Origin: Synechococcus sp. ROS8604
GTDB taxonomy: Bacteria; Cyanobacteriota; Cyanobacteriia; PCC-6307; Cyanobiaceae
NCBI RefSeq assembly: GCF_014279655.1
Contig: NZ_CP047946.1
Span: 868,001 to 932,000 of the forward strand
Direction of reading: 5' to 3'
DNA length: 64,000 bases
The notes beneath the pieces are model-generated. The model did no database searches, had not been told where the DNA came from, and saw nothing but the letters and a program-made list of their open reading frames with translations. The position numbers and the translations under genes were made by a program. This document shows, piece by piece, positions 17,701-26,457 of the stretch (position 1 is the first letter of the stretch; each line of letters begins with the position of its first letter).

Positions 17701-20700
17701 TCGGACTGGCCGATGACAATCAAGCTGTCCAGGAATTACTGAGAAAAAGGCAAGAGTTGCTTGTGCCTTTAAGGCAGGAGCAATTGGGTGTGATTCCCTT
17801 GAGCTCCGTTATTGAAATTGAGGACCCTCGCAGCGGAGATGAGGTGGGTCCGCTGCTCAGAAATCTCTTAAAACTTGGAGTCCACCCCTTTGATGATCGT
17901 GGTCTGCAGCGGGTGAAGGCAGGTCGCAACATCTCCATGCAATGGTGGGAGCTCTTTATCCAAGATCCCGATAACAAGAGCATTTATCGCTGGCATAACC
18001 CCCCGGCCCGAGGACTAAGACCAGATGTTTTCAGTAAGGCCGCTGGAGAAATGGTGCGTGAGCGCGTCCTCAAGGCGCTTGCGGATGTGGTGTTCCACAA
18101 AAGCTATTTCGCCATCGAATCCATTGGACTGGCTATTCCTGTGCCCTTGCCAACGCCAGAACAGCTGGCTGCGGATGACTTCAATTCCGATGATCTTCTT
18201 CAAGCGGCGGCATGGATGCGGATCTACGCCGACGACTATCGCTATGCCCCTTGCCAGTGGGACCCCAAAATACTCTCTATCACTCCAGAGCAGTTAGAGC
18301 GAGGGGCTGCAAATATCGCTCGTGTATTGCAACGCTTTGCCGATCAACAAGGCGGAGAAGCTATCGACTTCTTGTTGCGAGGACAAGACCTGCTCCGCAG
18401 ATTTGGCGGACACTCCGGCCCTGGACGTGACTACGTGGAGCTGAAAGACATCGGTTTTCAGCTTCCATCTGAAGATGCACCATTTTGGCGTTGTGAAAAT
18501 TGCCGGCGTGTCCATCTCCATAGAGGAATTGGTGGATGCACGCGTTGCGGAGCACCTCTATCTGAAAAGCCCAGTGGTCGGCGCGGGGATCTCATCCGCG
18601 AGCATGTTTATGGGCGTCGTCTGCGCCGCACCCTTGACAACTACACAGCAGGTCAGAGCTCTGACTCTGAACTGTTTCGCTTGCGTTGTGAAGAACTCAC
18701 GGGACAGACAGTAGATCCTGCAAGCCGCCAGCGGGAGTTTCGTGGCATCCGACTTGCCGAAGAGCAAAGCCATCCCCTTCAGCCCTATGGCATCGAGATG
18801 CTGGCCGTTACGACAACCATGGAGGTGGGGATAGATATCGGTCCGCTGGAAGCGGTGATGCAGGCCAACATGCCGCCTCAGCGTTTCAACTATCAGCAAC
18901 GGGTGGGGCGTGCCGGCCGCCGCGGCCAAACCTTTTCCTTTGTGCTGACTCTTTGCCGCAGCCGCAGCCACGATCTTCACTATTTCCGCCATCCAGAGCG
19001 GATCACCGGTGATGCACCACCACCACCATTTTTAGTGAAACGGCTTTCACGCATTGCCGAGCGACTCCTGCGCAAGGATCGTTTGATTCACGCCTTCCGC
19101 TGGCTGGAAGAGAGGCAGCGTCTTGCCCAAGGTGATATTTGGGCTGGCGATCTGGTGAAGCCGGTTGATGTTCACGGAGACTTCATCCCCGCCAAGGCGA
19201 TTCAAAATCCTCAGAACTTGCAGCAGTGGCAAGGCTGGTTACAAGAAGCCCTGGAGGCCACTGCCACTGAGGCAGAACGAACCCGCCATGCCTTGAATCG
19301 ACAGAGGCCCATTGATGACAAGAGCTGCGATCCACTTGATATGGAGACAACCACTGAACTTCTCGAGATCTTGGGCTCTGGTCGTCAGCGTGTCGGAGCC
19401 AATACAGCGGGCCTTGCAGCCCATCTCGCCAATGAGGGGGTGCTGCCGATGTATGGCCTGCCCACACGGGTGCGCGACCTAGTGATCGGTGGAGACATGA
19501 GGAAAAGAGAGGTGGTAAGCCTTGATCGTGATCTTGAGGTTGCGATCTATGAGTTCGCACCGGGGAATGTGCTCGTCCACGACAAGCAGGAGCACCGTTG
19601 TGTTGGCCTCACGCCACGCATCGATTGGCAAGGTGGCATTTCAACAAAAGGAGGAGGTTTTAGAACCATCCAGCCGGATCCTTGGGATCGCAGGTTCTCA
19701 CTTGGCTGCTGCCCTGTTTGTGGTGCCTGGCAGGACGTCACAACAATTGCCGAGCTCGAAACAGAACTCACATGCCCGAGCTGCAAAAACCAATCTCCAC
19801 TCAAACAATGGAACCCCAAAAGCTGTGTGGAACCTGCTGGCTTCCGCACCGATTTCAGGCCAGCCACCAACGTGGAATCGTTGCCTGGTACCTACAGCAA
19901 TGCCCTAAGCGCCGACGCTGCTCCGCCCGAACATCAAAGCTGGCAGCACCAGTGCGAAGACTCTGTTGATGGTCCGCTGAAGCTTCGGCTGGTGGCTCGC
20001 GATCAGACAACGGTTTATCGGTTGAATCGAGGCCCTCAGGGATCGGGATTCAACATGACCTGGCGCGAAGGAAAGTTGCGGCGTGCAAGTAGCGAGAGCC
20101 CCAAACTGCAACAACGCGATAATCCAACTCTGCTTGCACAAGCGATTGATCAGCGTCTGAGCAGCGAAAATATGATGAAGTCGGTACTAACGGAACCGCT
20201 GGAAGAACCCCACGACCACAGCGTGATCGATCCGGTGTTTTTCGTTGCCCCACGAGTGACGGATGGTCTTTACCTGCTGCCCGAGGCTGTCAATCCGCTT
20301 TTGGCGATCAATGAGCTGGGCAGTGGCTTAGCGGTTCCAAGGCCTGAGCTACGAGCGGGTTCACACGGCCCTGATGGCAGTAACTACTGGCAGGGCGTAC
20401 GGGCAGCAGCGATTTCGGCAGCACAACTTCTGATCGCTCGCTCAACTCGAGAATTGGATGTAGACCATCGTTCGCTTGAAGCGGTAGAGCCAAGGCCGTT
20501 TGCGATGGATGGCCAAAGATTGCCCTTAATCCAAATGGTTGATGCGCACGTCAACGGTGCCGGTTTCAGTGCCTGGCTCGGAGACGAACGGCAAGGCGTT
20601 GCACCAATCCTGGACCATATTCGCCAATGTCTTAATACTGCCGGAAGCAATCAGGTCAGAAGCGATGACAGCCCTGAAGCTTTGGCTTGGAGTGATTCGA

Positions 20701-21215
20701 AGCATCGAGATTCATGCCAAGACAGTTGCTATACCTGCCTGAAGACCTATGAAAACCAAGCTGTCCACGGTCTGCTGGATTGGCGTTTGGCACTTTGTTA
20801 TTTGAGGGCCTTTGTTCAACCTCAATGGAATTGTGGCCTTGATGGTGATTACAGCTGGGCGCCGCTGAGTGACTGGCCGGAGCAGGCTGAGAGGGTTGCC
20901 ACACTCAACCTGCGCCTTTGGGGTGGAAATGCCCGAGAAGACCTAGTGCGTTTCAGTCAGCGTGATGACTTGATTGCTTTTCGCCTCAAGACCAACACAC
21001 CGGTCAGCAAACCGTGGGTGATTGTCCGACATCCCCTCTGGCGCTGGGGCCTTGAAGGAGGCACCCTGACGGAGTTTGAGTCAGAACTAAAACAACGAGA
21101 TCCAGATCAATCCGTGGTTTGTTGGGACACCTTCAACCTCAGCCGCCGCCCTGGACGCAGTAGAGAGTGGATGTCTGTGCAAGGAGCTAGACGAAGAAGA
21201 AGGCGAAATAAATAA
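14757..21215 (+). CDS. DruE-like giant helicase with DUF1998 C-terminus
   Basis: 2152 residues. A DEAD/DEAH-type superfamily 2 helicase with Walker A SGTGSGKT at 129-136, DELH at ~435 and motif VI QRVGRAGRRGQ at ~1381. Four Cys clusters suggest zinc sites: CECCGETF (~722) with CRCPRC (~848), CENCRR with CTRCGA (~1245-1265), CCPVCGAW with CPSC (~1650-1680), and the DUF1998 signature CQDSCYTCLKTYENQ near 1987. Size, motif order and C-terminus match DruE, the helicase common to Druantia defence systems, better than the split DISARM pair DrmA/DrmB. No DruH or DruM/F/G gene is recognisable next to it. It is divergent from the DUF4011 operon and upstream of the type I restriction genes. The function is inferred to be phage defence. 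Confidence 0.85.
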   Translation: MHDPVGVFSRTRELYLSYLDTAFRIEDPGLAEERQQLLREAGRMCTDPFLEPQPEWAQDGRRFEDLLKEQGPEAALGEMSPKARHLFLQLIGCGLIGRGNNGELFKPYRHQLQMLQRGVSDGQAGIVTSGTGSGKTEAFLLPVLATIIEEATRERGGWSAPHPGYLQNRWWCDARGIPLAKRDSTGNYGLREDVQVKGLQWDGFKDRHHRNGESRTAAVRALILYPMNALVEDQMARLRAAIDSQDARDLFAQELNGNRIFFGRYTGQTPGGPCYWRPHERALGSGVASSVSTPVHELIPGLPADPDQERPFTLTRWKQQVASSRKRRIEEMLQTYARMEDLQQAVRTELQLPPNQQAGWQQTDEQRETAFSFSSIDGGELVSRWDMQLTPPDILITNISMLNAMLSRSSERQMLEQTRHWLEADPRNRFTLVIDELHLQRGSEGTEFMYLLRLLLVRLGLDQPDRHHQLRLLASSASLPATGTEGEQSLNFLRDAFADFGLPLGSEREAWRDAIVPGNQELTEPSPESWRLPRNANQVLKACKAFWESDQGPSDNDALLVSNHLDGSNLGTHQLELLDALTVPAAANALERWLTLATAIGSELESACHNRASGLHAIATAIWINHAWTDTELEIVLRLFAAIVGSVGEGHFKEQAVLPRFRLHTFFKNPEGLFTTVLPPSERTAKDPDRWQGPLSLNLSGRQLSEGADGSSELRRQFELLHCECCGETFLGGIRSRQDASGKEATLQELLPHEADTERLPDLPMANRFEQLSYEDYAILWPVGDNSEPQADEDNKERWEPIWLDPVSGVLRHSDNGQGDWQPAYLFQRQGDEKVHRLTKTSPSSHRPCRCPRCKSDYSQRRKRGTNSNPFTYSPIQSLRPSYGRTTQLLATELFDALARGRHDGQGSPRLVSFSDSRQGAARAALDVENLHYRDLLREVLMVSLMDVDARRRRMADGEDGNHPLEVQLREIEKGLASLRQVGLADDNQAVQELLRKRQELLVPLRQEQLGVIPLSSVIEIEDPRSGDEVGPLLRNLLKLGVHPFDDRGLQRVKAGRNISMQWWELFIQDPDNKSIYRWHNPPARGLRPDVFSKAAGEMVRERVLKALADVVFHKSYFAIESIGLAIPVPLPTPEQLAADDFNSDDLLQAAAWMRIYADDYRYAPCQWDPKILSITPEQLERGAANIARVLQRFADQQGGEAIDFLLRGQDLLRRFGGHSGPGRDYVELKDIGFQLPSEDAPFWRCENCRRVHLHRGIGGCTRCGAPLSEKPSGRRGDLIREHVYGRRLRRTLDNYTAGQSSDSELFRLRCEELTGQTVDPASRQREFRGIRLAEEQSHPLQPYGIEMLAVTTTMEVGIDIGPLEAVMQANMPPQRFNYQQRVGRAGRRGQTFSFVLTLCRSRSHDLHYFRHPERITGDAPPPPFLVKRLSRIAERLLRKDRLIHAFRWLEERQRLAQGDIWAGDLVKPVDVHGDFIPAKAIQNPQNLQQWQGWLQEALEATATEAERTRHALNRQRPIDDKSCDPLDMETTTELLEILGSGRQRVGANTAGLAAHLANEGVLPMYGLPTRVRDLVIGGDMRKREVVSLDRDLEVAIYEFAPGNVLVHDKQEHRCVGLTPRIDWQGGISTKGGGFRTIQPDPWDRRFSLGCCPVCGAWQDVTTIAELETELTCPSCKNQSPLKQWNPKSCVEPAGFRTDFRPATNVESLPGTYSNALSADAAPPEHQSWQHQCEDSVDGPLKLRLVARDQTTVYRLNRGPQGSGFNMTWREGKLRRASSESPKLQQRDNPTLLAQAIDQRLSSENMMKSVLTEPLEEPHDHSVIDPVFFVAPRVTDGLYLLPEAVNPLLAINELGSGLAVPRPELRAGSHGPDGSNYWQGVRAAAISAAQLLIARSTRELDVDHRSLEAVEPRPFAMDGQRLPLIQMVDAHVNGAGFSAWLGDERQGVAPILDHIRQCLNTAGSNQVRSDDSPEALAWSDSKHRDSCQDSCYTCLKTYENQAVHGLLDWRLALCYLRAFVQPQWNCGLDGDYSWAPLSDWPEQAERVATLNLRLWGGNAREDLVRFSQRDDLIAFRLKTNTPVSKPWVIVRHPLWRWGLEGGTLTEFESELKQRDPDQSVVCWDTFNLSRRPGRSREWMSVQGARRRRRRNK

Positions 21216-21592
21216 AATAGCGAGTGAATATGTCTAAAAAATGCTGTCAGCAAGTCGTACGTATTAAACGCATAAAATTCGCGTTATTTGCAGAGAGCAG
21301 TCCAAATCAATTTATGCTTTAAGGAGATGAAATGACACTTTGATGACACTTCCTGCTGTTTTTGAAGTATGGAGTTAAAAACGAGTGACTGAATCCCCCA
21401 TCCGGGGGAGGACAAGATCCTGCCTTTAACCCAAGATGGCCTCATCTCGATAACGATTGGCTGAATAGCTCCTGATGGGTAGGACCGAAACGCAAGTCAA
21501 CTTCAATAGGCATAGAGCTTGCTCAGATAAAAGCATCTGCATTGACGATGGTTGGTTTCCCAGCGTTTTCATCCAACTAGGTGTGCAGTGAG
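21216..21592. other. Intergenic region before hsdR
   Basis: About 377 bases without a convincing gene. It holds a short hairpin at 21394-21409 and a purine-rich Shine-Dalgarno-like AAGGAGATG near 21325 that leads only into very short frames. It probably contains the hsd operon promoter, which I cannot place with confidence. Confidence 0.4.
21394..21409. other. G/C hairpin
   Basis: TCCCCC-ATCC-GGGGGA is a perfect 6-bp stem with a 4-base loop. There is no T-run on either strand, so it is a weak terminator candidate. It could be an mRNA structure or pause site between the giant helicase gene and hsdR. Confidence 0.4.
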
Positions 21593-24500
21593 ATGCAAAG
21601 CAACTTCACCCATATCGCCACCTACGACAAAGCCCTGTTTCGTCTGAGCAGTAATGCAGAGCGTTACTTCCCTGATGACCCCAATACGGCTCTGATCAAG
21701 CTGCGGCAATTTGGGGAGTTGCTGGCCCAACAGGTGGCCTCGCGTTTTGGTCTCTATGCCGGCAGCGAAGAAAGCCAGCTGGAGCTTCTGCGTCGTATGG
21801 AGAGCAATGGTGATCTCGAAAGGGATGTAGCCGTGTTGTTCCACAACCTGCGGCAAGCAGGCAACGCCGCAACTCACCGCCTCGAGGGCGATCACGGCAC
21901 GGCACTACAGAACCTGAAGGTGGCCTGGCAACTCAGCCTTTGGTTCCATCGAACCTTTGGCAACGATGCGAACTACCGCAGTGGCCCCTTTCAGCCACCG
22001 CAACCGCCTGAGCAAGAAACCTCGAGTGATGAGGCCCTACAAAAAGAACTTGAAGCTCTTAGGCGGGAGTACGAGCAGGGGCTAGCCAATGAGAGTGCCC
22101 TCACCCAGGCACTCAAAGCTCAGGCCGAACAGCTGAATGAATCGCTCAGCCTGCAGCAGGAGTGGGAAAACCTCGCGGAAGAAAGTGAAGCTGAAAAAGC
22201 AGAGCTCGCTCAAAAACTGATCACGTTGCAAGCAGCGGCTAGCAACGAAGCTGGAAGCATCCGGAGTGAACGCAAGCAAGCCGGCAAGAAAGCTTCAGGG
22301 CTGATCAATCTGGATGAAGCAGCAACCCGTGAACTCATTGATGCCCAGTTGCGAGAAGTGGGCTGGGAATGCGACACCAAGCAACTCACTTATGCCAAGG
22401 GCGCCAGACCAGAAGCCAACTACAACAAGGCCATTGCCGAATGGCCCTGCAAAGGCGGGGTCGCCGATTACGTGCTGTTTTTAGGGCTTACACCAATTGC
22501 AGCAGTAGAAGCGAAACGTGCTCATAAAGATGTTGCGGGTGTGATTCCTCAGGCCGAGCGTTACTGCGAAACCTACGTTTCAGATGACCAGAACCACGCT
22601 GCTTCAAGCGCTAATGCGGGTGGTCCGTTTCCTATTCCCTTTGCTTTCGCATCAAACGGAAGGCCCTACCTTCCGCAGCTGAAAACCAAAAGTGGCATTT
22701 GGTTCCGCGATACCAGAAAGGGCACGAATCTCAGCAGACCTCTTGATGGCTTCTACACACCGGAAGGGCTCAAGGCCATGGTCCGGCGTGACAGCACCCA
22801 GGCCCATGAGCAACTCAAACGAGAGAGCTTCAACTACGGCTTTCCTTTGCGGCGCTACCAACAACAAGCCATTGAGTCTGCTGAATCGGCGATTGGAGCT
22901 GGGCAAAAAGAGATCTTGCTGGCGATGGCCACTGGCACGGGCAAAACCAAAACTTGCATAGCTCTGATCTACCGGTTGCTGAAAACCAACCGCTTTGGGC
23001 GGGTGCTGTTTTTGGTGGATCGCTCCGAGCTCGGCCGGCAGGCAGCTGATGCGTTCAAGGAAACGCGGATGGAGAGCTTGCAGACCTTCGCTGACATTTA
23101 CGGCATCAAAGAGCTAGGCGAGAAAGAGGTCGAGAGCGATACGCGCGTTCACATCGCCACCGTGCAAGCAATGGTCCAGCGCTTGATGCTTGGCAATGAC
23201 GAAGAGAAGCCCAGCGTCGACACCTATGACCTGATCGTGGTCGACGAGTGCCATCGCGGTTACCTGCTGGACCGGGAGCTGAGTGAGCGGGAGCTGGGTT
23301 TCCGCAACTTCAACGACTACGTGTCGAAATACCGGCGCGTGATCGAGCATTTCGATGCCGTGAAGGTGGGCCTTACAGCTACGCCTGCTCTCCACACCGT
23401 GGACATCTTCGGCGAACCGGCTTTTGTTTACAGCTATCGAGAAGCGGTGGTTGATGGCTTTCTGGTTGACCACGAGCCACCCACACTGATCACAACTGAT
23501 CTCTCCAGCGACGGAATCCATTTCTCCGCTGGGGATGAAGTGAAGGTGTTTGATCCCGGCTCTGCTGGGATGGATCGCTTCAACACACCAGATGCCCTCG
23601 ACTTTGAGGTGGAAAGCTTTAACCGCAAGGTGATCACCGAGCCGTTTAATCGTGCGGTTTGCCGCTTTCTGGCCACGGAGTTGGATCCGCAGTCACCACA
23701 AAAAACGCTGATCTTCTGTGCCACTGATGCCCATGCCGACATGGTGGTGACGCTCCTTAAAGAAGCTCTTCAAGAGCAATACGGCAGCGTCTCTAACGAT
23801 GCGGTGGCCAAGATCACCGGCGCAAGTGACAAACCTGCAGACCTGATACGCCACTACAAAAACGAAGCCTTCCCCAACATTGCGGTCACCGTGGATCTGC
23901 TGAGTACGGGGGTGGATGTGCCATCGATCTGCAACATCGTTTTCTTGCGGCGGATGAACAGCCGCATCCTGTACGACCAGATGATTGGTCGTGCCACGAG
24001 GCTTTGCGAAGCGATTAATAAAACCCACTTCCGCATCTTTGATGCGGTGGGCATCTACGAAGCCCTCAAGAACTTCAGCGACATGAAGCCAGTCGTAGCT
24101 GACCCCAAGATCAGCATTGGCCAGCTGCTTGAGGAATTTGCTCAGGAGCATGACCCCAGCACCTTGGAGCTGATCCGTGATCAGTTGGTGGCCAAGGTTC
24201 GCCGTAAGGCTCGCGGCCTCAACGAGCACCAGGGCGACCAAGTGCAGCAAGTGACGGGAGAGCAGCCTCTGGATTTCGTGAAGCGGTTGGTGGACTTGCC
24301 CGTGGAAGACGCCAGCCGTTGGATCCAGCGCATGCCACGCCTCGCCGAAGTGCTGGATGCACCAACGGGCGGTGGTAGTCAACCGCAGGTGATCTCTGAT
24401 CATCCCGATGCGTTGCGCTCTACGGAGCACGGTTATGGCAAAGGCCGAAAGCCTGAGGACTATCTGGAGGAATTCAGCCGTTTCATCAAGCAAGAAGGGA

Positions 24501-24958
24501 ATGAGCTTCCAGCCCTCAATCTGGTGTTGCAAAAACCATGGGAACTCACGCGCGATGACTTAAAGCAATTGCGCATTGCTCTTGATGCGGAGGGTTACAA
24601 CGAAGCCAGCCTGCGCACAGCTTGGCGTGACACCACCAACCAAGAGCTGGTGGCCTCGATCATGGGGCACATCCGACGGGCAGCCCTTGGGGATGCGCTT
24701 GTCCCCTACTCAGAGCGGGTGGACAAAGCCTTGCAACGCATCCTGGTTTCACAAAATTGGACTCGACCGCAACGGGATTGGCTGCAGCGCATTGCCAGCC
24801 AAACCAAGTCGATCACGATTGTTGATCGTGCCGCGATTGATGATCAAGGCATGGTGTTCCGTAAAGAAGGAGGCGGCTGGCCCCGGCTCAACAAGGTGTT
24901 CAATGAGGAGCTGGGTGAGGTGCTGGAGCTATTCCAGCGTGAAGTCTGGGCGGCCTAA
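21593..24958 (+). CDS. hsdR: Type I restriction enzyme R subunit
   Basis: About 1121 residues. The N-terminal ~120 residues are a DUF4145-like helical domain (NERYFPDDPNTALIKLRQFG-type, with NAATHRLEGD). A coiled coil follows (~150-225), then the HsdR nuclease region with PD-(D/E)xK residues in VADYVLFL and AVEAKR (~290-306), and a superfamily 2 motor with Walker A TGTGKT (~447), DECHRGY (~552) and IGRATRLCE late motifs. R subunits translocate DNA and cut it when the recognition site is unmethylated. The ATG at 21593 is preferred to a GTG four codons upstream. hsdM follows after 31 bases. The gene layout and domains match the EcoEI-like R subunits. Confidence 0.93.
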   Translation: MQSNFTHIATYDKALFRLSSNAERYFPDDPNTALIKLRQFGELLAQQVASRFGLYAGSEESQLELLRRMESNGDLERDVAVLFHNLRQAGNAATHRLEGDHGTALQNLKVAWQLSLWFHRTFGNDANYRSGPFQPPQPPEQETSSDEALQKELEALRREYEQGLANESALTQALKAQAEQLNESLSLQQEWENLAEESEAEKAELAQKLITLQAAASNEAGSIRSERKQAGKKASGLINLDEAATRELIDAQLREVGWECDTKQLTYAKGARPEANYNKAIAEWPCKGGVADYVLFLGLTPIAAVEAKRAHKDVAGVIPQAERYCETYVSDDQNHAASSANAGGPFPIPFAFASNGRPYLPQLKTKSGIWFRDTRKGTNLSRPLDGFYTPEGLKAMVRRDSTQAHEQLKRESFNYGFPLRRYQQQAIESAESAIGAGQKEILLAMATGTGKTKTCIALIYRLLKTNRFGRVLFLVDRSELGRQAADAFKETRMESLQTFADIYGIKELGEKEVESDTRVHIATVQAMVQRLMLGNDEEKPSVDTYDLIVVDECHRGYLLDRELSERELGFRNFNDYVSKYRRVIEHFDAVKVGLTATPALHTVDIFGEPAFVYSYREAVVDGFLVDHEPPTLITTDLSSDGIHFSAGDEVKVFDPGSAGMDRFNTPDALDFEVESFNRKVITEPFNRAVCRFLATELDPQSPQKTLIFCATDAHADMVVTLLKEALQEQYGSVSNDAVAKITGASDKPADLIRHYKNEAFPNIAVTVDLLSTGVDVPSICNIVFLRRMNSRILYDQMIGRATRLCEAINKTHFRIFDAVGIYEALKNFSDMKPVVADPKISIGQLLEEFAQEHDPSTLELIRDQLVAKVRRKARGLNEHQGDQVQQVTGEQPLDFVKRLVDLPVEDASRWIQRMPRLAEVLDAPTGGGSQPQVISDHPDALRSTEHGYGKGRKPEDYLEEFSRFIKQEGNELPALNLVLQKPWELTRDDLKQLRIALDAEGYNEASLRTAWRDTTNQELVASIMGHIRRAALGDALVPYSERVDKALQRILVSQNWTRPQRDWLQRIASQTKSITIVDRAAIDDQGMVFRKEGGGWPRLNKVFNEELGEVLELFQREVWAA

Positions 24959-24989
24959 TGAGAATCCAAACAATGAGACGTAAGACAGC

Positions 24990-26450
24990 ATGAGCGGCAA
25001 AACCACCACCGATATCGTTGCCAAGCTTTGGGGCCTCTGCAACGTCCTCAAAGACGACGGGGTGACGTATCACCAATACGTCTCTGAGCTGACCTATCTG
25101 CTGTTTTTGAAGATGGCGAAGGAGACCGGCACAGAGGCTGGAATCCCAGAGGAATGGCGCTGGGATGCGCTCGAGCCGCTTAGCGGGCTTAAGCAGATGG
25201 AGCACTACAAGCTGCTCTTGTTGGAACTGGGGAGTTCTGAAAGCGGTGCATCGGTTTTGGTGCAGGAGATCTATGCCAACGCCAGCTCATTCGTCAAAAG
25301 GCCCGTCACGCTGAACAAGCTGGTGGAGGAGATCGACAAGCTCGATTGGTACAGCGCCAAAGAGGAAGGGTTGGGCGATCTGTACGAGGGGCTGCTGCAG
25401 AAGAACGCCGAAGAGAAGAAGTCAGGGGCAGGTCAATATTTCACGCCACGTCCACTCATCGATTCGATGGTGGCGGTGATGCAACCCCAGCTCGGAGATG
25501 TGATCCAAGATCCTGCTGCTGGTACCGGCGGTTTCTTGATTGCAGCGCGCAGCTGGATCGCCAATCACCAAGACATCTATTCACTCACGGAAGCTGAGCA
25601 ACAACGCTTTTACCGGCGCACGTTCTTTGGGATGGAGCACGTGCAGGACACTCACCGCTTGGCGTTGATGAACCTGATGCTGCACAACTTGCAGTCGACA
25701 AGTGGTGAAGGTGGCATCCGCTATGGCGACACGATGAGCAGTGAGGGAGAAGGGCTGCCCAGGGCCAGTTTGATGTTGACCAACCCACCCTTTGGCACCA
25801 AAAAAGGCGGGGGGCTACCCAGCCGCACTGACTTCACCTTCCCCACCGCCAACAAGCAGTTCTGCTTCCTGCAACACATCTATCGGGGCTTGCAACCGGG
25901 CGGCCGTGCCGCTGTGGTGCTGCCCGACAACGTGTTGTTTGAAGGCAACGTGGGCCGCCAGATCAGGGAAGACCTGATGGCCAAATGCGATCTGCACACG
26001 ATCCTGCGCCTACCCACCGGCATTTTCTACGCGCAGGGCGTGAAGACCAACGTGCTGTTCTTCACCCGAGGCCAACACGATCAAGGCAACACCGATCAGG
26101 TGTGGGTCTATGACCTGCGGGCCAACATGCCGAAGTTCGGCAAGCGCACCCCACTCACTCGCGCCCATTTCAGCGAGTTTGAAGCCGCCTATGGCTCTAA
26201 TCCCTACGGCAAAGCTGATCGCACAGCCACCGGGCCTGATGGCCGTTGGCAATGCTTCAGCAGCGATGAAATTGCTGCCCGCGACTTCAGCTTGGATCTG
26301 GCTTGGTTGCGGGATGAGTCAGCCGATGACGCTGAAGATCTACCGGAACCTGAAGTTCTTGCTCAGGAGGCAATGGATGAGCTGGAAGAAGCATTAGGCC
26401 TTTTAGGCCAGCTAATAACCGAAATTTCCTTCGAGGCCGAAACCAAATAA
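24990..26450 (+). CDS. hsdM: Type I restriction-modification DNA methylase, M subunit
   Basis: 486 residues, the normal length for HsdM. An N-terminal helical domain is followed by the N6-adenine methylase core, with the SAM-binding motif QDPAAGTGGFLIAA at ~172 and the catalytic LTNPPFG at ~262, then a C-terminal acidic helix. It methylates adenine in the host recognition sequence and, with HsdS, forms the modification enzyme. With HsdR it forms the full restriction complex. Both key motifs are intact. hsdS starts 7 bases after the stop. Confidence 0.95.
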   Translation: MSGKTTTDIVAKLWGLCNVLKDDGVTYHQYVSELTYLLFLKMAKETGTEAGIPEEWRWDALEPLSGLKQMEHYKLLLLELGSSESGASVLVQEIYANASSFVKRPVTLNKLVEEIDKLDWYSAKEEGLGDLYEGLLQKNAEEKKSGAGQYFTPRPLIDSMVAVMQPQLGDVIQDPAAGTGGFLIAARSWIANHQDIYSLTEAEQQRFYRRTFFGMEHVQDTHRLALMNLMLHNLQSTSGEGGIRYGDTMSSEGEGLPRASLMLTNPPFGTKKGGGLPSRTDFTFPTANKQFCFLQHIYRGLQPGGRAAVVLPDNVLFEGNVGRQIREDLMAKCDLHTILRLPTGIFYAQGVKTNVLFFTRGQHDQGNTDQVWVYDLRANMPKFGKRTPLTRAHFSEFEAAYGSNPYGKADRTATGPDGRWQCFSSDEIAARDFSLDLAWLRDESADDAEDLPEPEVLAQEAMDELEEALGLLGQLITEISFEAETK

Positions 26451-26457
26451 AGAGAAG

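Noticed and set aside
21394-21409. tRNA 3' end fragment marking an integration site
   Set aside because: GAATCCCCCATCCGGGGGA recalls a T-arm, but no proper T-loop, acceptor stem or CCA end can be fitted; it is only a hairpin.
23693-24532. Minus-strand frame of 279 residues
   Set aside because: It lies wholly inside hsdR, whose helicase motifs are intact in the other frame; no protein family signal in the antisense frame.
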